A stretch of DNA of 13,208 nucleotides from an uncultured Anaerococcus sp. (lineage in GTDB: Bacteria > Bacillota > Clostridia > Tissierellales > Peptoniphilaceae). A program made the position numbers and the translations under genes. The stretch lies in assembly GCA_902465755.1 (NCBI GenBank), contig CABQOK010000018.1:1-13208 (forward strand), written 5' to 3'. A model generated the notes under the pieces. That model worked only from the letters and a program-made list of their open reading frames with translations. It was not told where the DNA came from and did no database searches. Shown here piece after piece: positions 1 to 7,700 of this stretch. The stretch's first letter is position 1. Each line of letters opens with the position of its first letter.

Positions 1-114
1 CCGTTTGATGACTTGGTAAGTCATGAAATGAAGTTTGAAGAAGCTGAAAAAGCTATAAAAATGATAATGGATAAAAATATTTATACAGAAAAAGTTATAT
101 TAGTTTTGGATTAG
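1..114 (+). CDS. C-terminal end of a probable zinc-dependent alcohol/polyol dehydrogenase (partial)
   Basis: An open frame enters from the left edge and ends at TAG 112-114, giving the last 37 residues of a protein. The visible part has the pattern L(V/I)SHEMKFEEAEKAIKM followed by a short VILVLD end. This resembles the C-terminus of medium-chain zinc dehydrogenases (sorbitol, threonine or idonate dehydrogenase type), where a helix built on 'hxxxLeeAeeAf' precedes a final KVVL-type strand. No catalytic or zinc-binding residues lie inside the window, so the substrate cannot be read. It ends 19 bases before the TRAP binding-protein gene with no terminator between, so it is probably in the same operon and may oxidise the substrate that the transporter imports. 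The family call rests on a short tail and is moderate only. Confidence 0.5.
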   Translation, partial: PFDDLVSHEMKFEEAEKAIKMIMDKNIYTEKVILVLD

Positions 115-133
115 TATTATTTAGGAGTGAATG

Positions 134-1141
134 ATGAAGAGGAGTAAATTATTAACCTTTATAATATCATTAGTTTTATTATTTTCATTCTCTTCTTGCG
201 ATAATGATACAACAGGAAATGGGGGACAACTTGTAAAAGTGGCTACAGTTGTTGCTCCTACCCATCCTGTAAATATTGCATTTAGGGAAGTGTTTTTACC
301 AATGATTGAAGAAGAAACAGGGGGAAGATACAATGTTCAATTGTATGATTCAGGAAGGCTAGGTGGTGAGAAGCAACTCTTTGATTATACTAGATCAGGT
401 ATCATAGAAATTACAGCGGTTGGTACTGTAATGTGGTCCGAGATAGATATGATGGCGACTCCAGATTTCCCTTTTATTTTTAGAGATGTCAGTCACGCAA
501 GAAAAGTATACGAAGGAGAAATAGGAGATGAAATTGCACAATATTTAGAAGACAGGGAACCTCTTGATTTTATGGCTTTGGCTCCAAATGGTGCAAGGGT
601 TTTCTCGTCTTCAAAAAATTTAAAATAAATAGATGACTTTAAAGGTCAAAAGTTAAGAATGCCTAATAACCCAATTCACGTAAAGTTAGCAGAATCTCTA
701 GGAGCTAATGTTGTGATAATGGATATGAGCGAAGTATTTACTTCCCTAGAACAAGGAGTTATTGAAGGTCAAGATAACCCTTTATCAACATTTAGACAAG
801 AAGGATGGTATACAGTTTCAAAAGACATATATGAAACAAATCACATGGTATCTTCAATAGAAATATTAGGTAATGATGAGTTTCTAGAAAGTTTGCCAGA
901 AGAAGATAGGGAAGTTTTTGAGAAAGCAGCGAAACTAACAGCTCAGAGAGCCTGGGACATATACGAACAAAGTATAAAAGATGACAAAGTCTTCCTTAAG
1001 GAGCAAGGAATAAATATTACAGAACCTAGCGAAGAAGATTATGAGAAAATGAGAGAAATGGTCAAACCAGTTTATGATTATTTGTATGAGAAGTATGATT
1101 GGGCAGAAGATCTTATTGAAAGAATTCAGGAAGTAAAATAG
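134..1141 (+). pseudogene. dctP: TRAP transporter substrate-binding protein (DctP family), interrupted by an in-frame TAA
   Basis: The frame reads as one DctP-type periplasmic/lipoprotein solute receptor of 335 codons plus stop, about the normal family length, but TAA at 626-628 stops it after about 164 residues. Both halves are in the same frame, so this is a substitution (for example TCA to TAA), not an indel. The N-terminus has a KRSK charge cluster, a hydrophobic stretch and a Cys after FSS, which suggests a lipoprotein signal although the -3 Phe is unusual. Family motifs before the stop include GGRYNVQLYDSGRLGGE; after it, DDFKGQKLRMP carries the conserved Arg (bases 656-658) that normally binds the substrate carboxylate. 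The truncated product would lack it. ATG 659 has no ribosome binding site at a useful distance. I prefer ATG 134 to ATG 131 because the GGAG at 124-127 is then 6 rather than 3 bases away. Confidence 0.85.
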
Positions 1142-1150
1142 GAGTAGTGT

Positions 1151-1684
1151 ATGAAGAATTATAATAGATTTTTTAAATTCATAGATATATTTCTAGGAAT
1201 TATGATGGGTATAATGGTCGTCTTTGTATTTCTTAATGTAATATTAAGATTTGTTTTCAATACAGGTCTAGCATCTTCTGAAGAGGTTTCAAGATATACA
1301 TTTGTTTTTATGACTTTTATCGGAGCTATTGTTGCTATGAGGGAAGGAGAACATTTATGTGTAGATATGCTTGTAAAGAGATTTCCCAAAAAAGGACAGA
1401 TTATTTCTAGTATAATTGTAAACGTTATTATTTTAATAATGATGGCTATACTAACTTTAGGGTCAATAAAAATGGTGATTCAAAGCAGTGGAGCAAAGAC
1501 GGCAGTATTAGGTTTGCCTTTCTCATTCTTATATTCAATATGTATATTGTCTGGTGTTTGTATAGGAATCTTAGCGATAGAAAAGATTTATATTGCTATA
1601 AAACACCCAGAAGATTTTAAGTTAGAAGACAACGACTATATCGAAAAAGAGTTTACAAATAATTATAAGGAGATTGACCAATGA
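1151..1684 (+). CDS. dctQ: TRAP transporter small membrane subunit (DctQ family)
   Basis: A 177-residue membrane protein of the TRAP small-subunit family, which links the binding protein to the large permease. Four hydrophobic segments are visible at about residues 10-36, 48-64, 84-108 and 120-147, as expected. The family pattern NVILRFVFNTGL (29-40), then EEVSRY (44-49), FIGA and REGEH (64-68) is clear. The C-terminal 30 residues form a charged cytoplasmic tail. The ribosome binding site GGAG (1141-1144) overlaps the stop of the upstream binding-protein gene and sits 6 bases before ATG. The gene overlaps dctM by 4 bases (ATGA), which suggests translational coupling. The transported substrate is probably an organic or sugar acid, as for the family, but cannot be specified. 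Confidence 0.93.
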   Translation: MKNYNRFFKFIDIFLGIMMGIMVVFVFLNVILRFVFNTGLASSEEVSRYTFVFMTFIGAIVAMREGEHLCVDMLVKRFPKKGQIISSIIVNVIILIMMAILTLGSIKMVIQSSGAKTAVLGLPFSFLYSICILSGVCIGILAIEKIYIAIKHPEDFKLEDNDYIEKEFTNNYKEIDQ

Positions 1685-2970
1685 CCCTATTAGTATTTAT
1701 AATATCATTATTAGGATCGATGGCGATAGGCTTACCAATTGCATTTGCCTTGATATTTAGTGGTGTAAGCATGTTAGCTTATCTAAATGGATTTGATGTT
1801 CAGATAATTTCCCAAAATATGTTCAATGGTGCCGATAGTTATTCTATGATGGCATTACCATTCTTTATGTTGGCAGGAGATCTCATGAATAGAGGTGGCC
1901 TTACGAATAGACTTGTTAACGCTGCAAGTGCTTGGGTGGGTCACTTTAGAGGTGGATTAGGTTATGTAACAATAATAGCGACACTATTATTTGCTAGCAT
2001 GGTCGGGTCAGCTGTTGCATCTACTGCTGCTTTAGGAGGAATTTTAATCCCTATGATGGTTAAAGCTAATTATGATAGGGAGGATGCTACAGGACTTGTT
2101 GCGGCTTCAAATTTATTATCGCCAATAATGCCACCATCTGCTCCAATGATAGTCTTAGGCGTTACAGCAAGCATACCCGTTTCACATTTATTCTTAGCAG
2201 GAGTTGCTCCAGCAATATATATATCGGCTGGATTGGCAATTATGTGGTTTATAGTAGCTAAAAAAAGAAACATAGCACCATTACCAAAACAACCATTTGA
2301 GGAAAGAATGAAGGCAACTAAGGATGCAATTTGGGCAATATTAATGCCAGTTGGAATTCTAGTTGGTCTTCAAACCGGAGTTTTTACTCCTACAGAAGCT
2401 GGTGTAGTTGCAGTAGTTTATTCCTTGATTATAGGACTAGTTGTTTATAGAGAGCTAAACTTTAGAGATTTATTAGATGGATTAATATCTTCTGCTAAAT
2501 CATCTGCTACAATTATGTTTTTAGTTGCTGCTTCAGCTATATCATCTTGGGTAATGACTGTTGCAAACATCCCGGTTTTAGTTTCAAACTTACTTCATCC
2601 ATTTATAGGAAGTCCTAGGATTTTGATGCTTATTATATTGGGATTGATCTTGATAATAGGCACCACAATGGATGTAAATCCTACGATATTAATATTAGCT
2701 CCTGTAGTACTACCAGTTGTTAAAGAAGCAGGTATTAATGAAGTTTACTTTGGAGTTGTATTTGTTATATCAATAGTAATGGGACTACTAACTCCTCCAG
2801 TTGGAACGGTACTTAATGTTGCGAGTGCTGCAGGGGGAATCACAATGGAAAAGGTTGTGAAATCAGTATTGCCATTTTTAATTGTAGAAGTTGTTATTAT
2901 TCTATTGATGATATTATTCCCTCAAATAGTAATAGTTCCTTTTGAGATATTATCAGGTGTTCAGGTATAG
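1681..2970 (+). CDS. dctM: TRAP transporter large permease subunit (DctM family)
   Basis: A 429-residue, highly hydrophobic protein of normal DctM length, the ion-coupled permease of a TRAP system in the cytoplasmic membrane. Recognisable motifs in order are MALPFFMLAGDLMNRGGL (57-74), GSAVASTAALGG (109-120), NLLSPIMPPSAPMIVLG (144-160), GVFTPTEAG (233-241), TTMDVNPT (328-335) and GLLTPPVGT (368-376). The start follows AAGGAG (1667-1672) by 8 bases and overlaps dctQ. The gene looks intact, so only the binding protein of this system is broken. A strong hairpin terminator follows within 30 bases, making this the last gene of its operon. Confidence 0.95.
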   Translation: MTLLVFIISLLGSMAIGLPIAFALIFSGVSMLAYLNGFDVQIISQNMFNGADSYSMMALPFFMLAGDLMNRGGLTNRLVNAASAWVGHFRGGLGYVTIIATLLFASMVGSAVASTAALGGILIPMMVKANYDREDATGLVAASNLLSPIMPPSAPMIVLGVTASIPVSHLFLAGVAPAIYISAGLAIMWFIVAKKRNIAPLPKQPFEERMKATKDAIWAILMPVGILVGLQTGVFTPTEAGVVAVVYSLIIGLVVYRELNFRDLLDGLISSAKSSATIMFLVAASAISSWVMTVANIPVLVSNLLHPFIGSPRILMLIILGLILIIGTTMDVNPTILILAPVVLPVVKEAGINEVYFGVVFVISIVMGLLTPPVGTVLNVASAAGGITMEKVVKSVLPFLIVEVVIILLMILFPQIVIVPFEILSGVQV

Positions 2971-3000
2971 TCGGATTTATGTTAATAAATCTTAAGATGT

Positions 3001-3035
3001 AAGGTGCGTCTTAACTGGCGCATCTTTTTTTCTTT
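3001..3035 (+). terminator. Rho-independent terminator after the TRAP operon
   Basis: AAGGTGCGTC (3001-3010) pairs with GGCGCATCTT (3017-3026) to give a 10-bp stem with two G-U pairs and a 6-base loop TTAACT, followed by a run of T (3025-3031). It separates the TRAP operon from the glycosidase operon, whose -35 box overlaps the T-rich tail. Confidence 0.85.
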
Positions 3036-3062
3036 ACAAAAAAACCTTTTCTCTGCTAGAAT
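3033..3062 (+). promoter_or_regulatory. Promoter of the glycosidase operon
   Basis: TTTACA (3033-3038), an 18-base spacer and TAGAAT (3057-3062) form a good sigma-A type promoter, helped by an extended -10 TGC at 3054-3056. Transcription should start near 3069, leaving a leader of about 17 bases with GGGGAGG (3074-3080) 5 bases before the ATG at 3086. I see no clear operator, catabolite-repression box or riboswitch. Confidence 0.75.
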
Positions 3063-3085
3063 AGTACTTACATGGGGAGGATTTT

Positions 3086-4717
3086 ATGGGAAATTGTAAG
3101 CTTAAGATTTTTGAGATAAGCCCCTTTGTTAGGGGAGACTTTGTTTATGAAAATATTGATTATGCCTATAGGGGAGATTTATTTTCTTCCTCTTTTATTA
3201 TAGAGAATCTTTCGTCAGAGAGTTTATCTGTCAAGATCGAGCCTTCTTCTCTAAGATCTTCCGAAGCCAGTATTTCTTCAGATTATATTTCTATAAGGAT
3301 TGTCCAAAAAGCTAGAGGTCATATAGGAAGAGGATATGATAGGACTCTTATGCCAGATTTTCCAAAAATTGAGCTAGATGATATTATAGACTATAAGTCT
3401 CAAGCTAGAATAAAAGCCAATTCGTCGCTTAGGTTTTTCTATTATGTAGATTTCCCCAAAGATGCTAAACCAGGATTGTATAAGGGTAAAATCAATATTT
3501 ATCATGAAAATTCTAATTATAAATTTGAGTTTTCGATCGAGCTCTTAGACCTTTGTAGGAAAAAATCTCCTTTTGATATAAATCTTTGGCAATATCCTTT
3601 TTCTTCTTATAGGTTTTACAAGCTTTCTGAGAAAGAATTGTTTGGCAAAAGGCACTTGGATATTTTAAGAAAACACCTTCTCTTGTATAAGGCGATTTCT
3701 GGGAAGACTCTTACTACAACGATAGTAGATGAACCTTGTGCCCATCAGACATATGACGATAGCCCTTCTATGGTTAGAGAAGTATCGAAAGATGGAAGTT
3801 ATGATTTTGATTATTCCTACTTCGATAGCTTTGTTCATCTTGGTGAAAGTTACGATATGCTTGATAAAATCTATGCTTTTTCTCTAATAAGCTGGGATGC
3901 TGATTCAAAGGATAAGAAATTTCGGCAAATATTTTTGCCGGATTTCATAGAGCATTTGGATGAGTTAGGATATTTTGACAAGACTTATATAGGAATTGAT
4001 GAAAGAGAGAAAGAGGATGTCTTGGATGCTATCGATTTTCTATCAAGCTTTAAAAACAAGGATGGGAAAAGTTTTAAAATCGCCTATCAGACTTCTTTTG
4101 ATAAAGATAATATCAAGCTTTTCGATAGGATAGAGGATATCTCCTTTATCTTATCTAGCGTAGATGAGGACTGTATATCCTATGTTAGAGATAGGAGAAA
4201 TAAGGGGCTTTTTACGAGTCTTTATACTTGTACAGGAATATTTCCCAATACCTTCCTTTACTCAGAACCATTCGAAGCAACTTGGCTCATTCTTTTTTCT
4301 TATCTAAATGTCTTCGATGGATTCTTAAGATGGGCTTTTGACGCTTGGGTAAAAGATCCTAGGCAAGATACGAGCTTCTTTCTTTGGGAGAGCAGAGATT
4401 CTTTTCTCATATATCCATCGAGTGATAAGAAAGAAAATCAGCCTAGCCCTAGCCTAAGCTTGGAAGGTATGAGGATTGGACTTATGATGGTAGAGAAAAT
4501 AGTATTTATTAGAAGGACCTTGAAGGGATATTACTTGGAGCGATTTGAAAAAGAATTACCCTGCTTAAAGCTGAAGGATTCCTTCGAAAATGAATATGGA
4601 GCAAGAGTTTCTAGCAAAGATGAACTAGCAAAAATCTTGGAAGAAGTAGAAATGATTTCAAAATTGATTTATAAATATAGCAAGATTATTGAAGAGGGTT
4701 TATATGAAAATTATTGA
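3086..4717 (+). CDS. GH123/DUF4091-type glycoside hydrolase (probable cytoplasmic beta-N-acetylgalactosaminidase-like enzyme)
   Basis: A 543-residue protein. Residues about 1-155 look like a beta-sandwich domain; from about 165 on it resembles the GH123 (DUF4091) catalytic barrel. The Asp-Glu pair in YIGIDEREKE (D305, E306) fits the GH123 catalytic pair, where the Glu is the acid/base and the Asp positions the substrate acetamido group. The C-terminal family signature is visible: DGFLRWAFDAWVKDP (411-425), then LIYPSSD (441-447) and SLSLEGMRIGLMMVE (456-470). Known GH123 enzymes release terminal beta-linked GalNAc; substrate here is inferred. There is no signal peptide, so it should act in the cytoplasm. 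It has its own promoter and SD, and its last 14 bases overlap the next gene, so the two are probably co-translated. Other DUF4091 proteins of unknown specificity are an alternative. Confidence 0.8.
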   Translation: MGNCKLKIFEISPFVRGDFVYENIDYAYRGDLFSSSFIIENLSSESLSVKIEPSSLRSSEASISSDYISIRIVQKARGHIGRGYDRTLMPDFPKIELDDIIDYKSQARIKANSSLRFFYYVDFPKDAKPGLYKGKINIYHENSNYKFEFSIELLDLCRKKSPFDINLWQYPFSSYRFYKLSEKELFGKRHLDILRKHLLLYKAISGKTLTTTIVDEPCAHQTYDDSPSMVREVSKDGSYDFDYSYFDSFVHLGESYDMLDKIYAFSLISWDADSKDKKFRQIFLPDFIEHLDELGYFDKTYIGIDEREKEDVLDAIDFLSSFKNKDGKSFKIAYQTSFDKDNIKLFDRIEDISFILSSVDEDCISYVRDRRNKGLFTSLYTCTGIFPNTFLYSEPFEATWLILFSYLNVFDGFLRWAFDAWVKDPRQDTSFFLWESRDSFLIYPSSDKKENQPSPSLSLEGMRIGLMMVEKIVFIRRTLKGYYLERFEKELPCLKLKDSFENEYGARVSSKDELAKILEEVEMISKLIYKYSKIIEEGLYENY

Positions 4718-7700
4718 TGACATATTAAAAGATATAAGATATACAGATACTAGGATAGGGACAGCTTCTGTGAGAGATTTCTCTAATGGCAATACTCTAC
4801 CCTTGTGCGGGATGCCTCATGGGAACAATTATCTTACACTGATGACCAGGGATGATGGTACTTTCTTCTTTCATCCAGAAGATAAAGGTCTCCTTGCCTT
4901 TCGTATAAGTCACCAGCCTAGTCCGTGGATGGGAGATTTTTCATATATCAATATCCTCCCCCTTACTGATGATGAAAATATAAGTTATGACAGAGAAGAA
5001 TCAATCTTTAGACCTAATTTTCTTAAAATATCTTATAAGAATGGGGGAAGCGTCCTTGCTTCTATGATGGATTTGGGAGGAGTAATCAAGTCTTGTGGAA
5101 AGCGTACTTTTAAGATATTTACAGATGGTCTAAAACTAGAGAAGAATGGAGATTTCCTGGAAGGATTTGTCATAAATTATGCGGCTTGCGAAGATAAAAA
5201 TCTTAAGATGTATATCAAAATTGGTTTTTCAAAAGCCTATAAGTTTTCTTTCGAGGAAGGGTGCTACTATGTAAAGACAAGTAGTGATGAGACCTCTCTA
5301 AAGTTTGCAACATCCTTTATCTCAATGGACCAAGACCGAGATAATTATGAAAAAATCCCTGATGATCTTGAACTTATAATCAAAGAATCTAAAAAGGCTC
5401 GGGATAAATATTTCGATATTTTCCAAATAGGAGACTTAGACTATGAGGATAATTTCCAAAAATTCACCCCTTATAGGAAGATAGACAAGATCAAGTTCTT
5501 TTATCATGCAGTTTACAGAGCCTTCCTTTTTCCTATGAAATTCTTCGAAAAGGATAAGAAAAATCAGGACATCTATTTCGATACTCATACGAGCTCCATA
5601 AAGAGAGGGAAGTTTTATACGAATATTGGCTTTTGGGATGGACAGAAGACCCTATTTCCCCTCCTTAGTCTCGTAGCAGAAGAGGATTTATCGGATATCT
5701 TAGAAGGGGTTTTGAACTTCTATCGTGATACCGGCTATCTTCCAAAGTGGCTCTCACCAGATGAGAGGGGGCTTATGCCAGGGACCTTGGTTGAGAATGT
5801 GATAGCTGATGCCCTTACTAAGGGGATTTCTATCGATAAGAAAGAACTTTTCCTAAAGGCCTTGCTGGATGCGGCTGAAAAGGAAGGAGAAGATGATAGA
5901 TATGGTCGTTTCAAGTCCAAAACCTACAGAAAGCTAGGTTATGTTCCATCCGACTTTCCCGAATCTGTCAACCAGACTCTTGATAACAGTCTTGCGGATT
6001 TTTCTATAGGAAGGGTGGCAGAGCTTTGTGGGAAGGAGGATTTGGCAGATAGATACTATTCTTATTCTAGAAATTGGGAGAAGCTCTTCGATTACGAGAC
6101 TAAGTTTCTTAGGGCAAAGAATAGAAAAGGAGAGTTTGTAGGAGATTTTGATCCGCTTTCCTGGGGTTCTCCCTATACAGAAGGCTCAGCCTTCCAGAAT
6201 TCCTACAATTGCTACCATGACTTTCCTAGATTGATTGAGCTTTTCGGGAGTAAGGAAAAGTTTGAAGATAGACTTGATCAGATGATAAACGCGGATTCGA
6301 CCTATCATGTAGGATCTTATGGCTATGATATCCATGAAATGAGCGAGATGCACGATGCTCATTTCGGTCAATTTGCCATATCCAACCAACCTTCCTTCCA
6401 CCTTCCTTACCTATATAACTTAGTCGAAAAATATTGGAAGAGTGAGATTATAATAAAGACTTTGATGAGAGATTATTTTTCCTATAACTTTAGGGGCTTT
6501 CCTGGGGATGAGGACAATGGGTCTATGGCATCCTGGTTTATCCTATCGGCTATGGGAATCTATCCACTCACACCAGCAAGTGGCTTTTATGAAATGGGCA
6601 TAAGCCTTTTTGATAAGATGAAAGTGAAGCTTTCTTCGGGAAATACTATAGAAATCAGGACTGAAGAGAATTATCCTCACAAGAATTTTGTCAAAGATAT
6701 AAAAGTAGACGGGAAAATCTTAGAAGGTAAAAGAATAAGCCATGAGGACTTTATAAAGGCAAGGGAGATAGTTTTTCGCTTGAATATACTTCCAGAGCCT
6801 ATGAAAAGTAAATACTATATAGAAAAAATAGATACTAATCAAAGAAGAATCAATCTTAATAAGTCCTGGAAATTTGCTTTGGGAGATATTCCAGGTTTTT
6901 ACAAGAACTTCTTCGATGATTCATCCTGGGATTATATAGACCTACCCCACGATTACTCGATAGCTAGACCTTATTCTAAGGCGGGAGAGGCCCAGTCTGC
7001 CTATAAGCTCGGAGGAGTGGGGCTTTACAGGAAAAGTTTTATTATAAAAGAGAAAAAGAGAGCTAAACTTTCCTTTGATGGAATCTACTGCGATGCCGAG
7101 ATCTTCCTTAATGGAAATAAATTGGCTTATCACCACCATGGATACAGTCCCTTTCTAATCGATATTACTGATTTCCTTTATTATGATAGGGAAAATATTT
7201 TGGCTATCAAAGTTGATAACCCAATTCCTACTAGCCGTTGGTATTCTGGTTCTGGAATTTATAGAGACCTTGATCTCATCCTTACAGACGACATAGCCTT
7301 CGATGAAGTTAGGATTGATGATTGTGGTTTAGAAGATAAAAAAGGAGAAATCGACCTAGAAATCAGGTCCTTTATTTCAAACAAGAGTAACTTTGATGAA
7401 GAAATTAGCCTTGAACATAAGCTTATCTACGAAGACAGACTAGTTGAAAGATATAAATCAGAAGTTTTTTCCATAGAAGCTATGGGAGAAATAGAGCTTA
7501 AAGATAGATTTCCTATTTCCTACCCAAGACTTTGGAGTGTGGATGATCCCGACCTTTACAAGATAGAATCTCTTATAAAACACAAGGGGAAAATAATTGA
7601 TAAAATTACGGGTGACTATGGCTTTAGATACTTTGCTGCTTCATCTTCTAGGGGTTTTTCTCTAAATGGAAAGCCCATAAAGTTAAAGGCAGTTTGCCTC

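Noticed and set aside
626..628. Stop-codon recoding (selenocysteine or pyrrolysine)
   Set aside because: Those use TGA and TAG, not TAA, and TRAP binding proteins have no such residue at this position.
659..1141. Second half of the TRAP binding protein as a separate gene from ATG 659
   Set aside because: It lacks the N-terminal half and a signal sequence, has no ribosome binding site at a normal distance, and its sequence is the direct continuation of the first half.
4689..4703. TTG start giving five extra residues on the fused glycosidase
   Set aside because: The SD AGAGGG at 4693-4698 lies after this TTG and is well placed for ATG 4704; nothing suitable lies before 4689.
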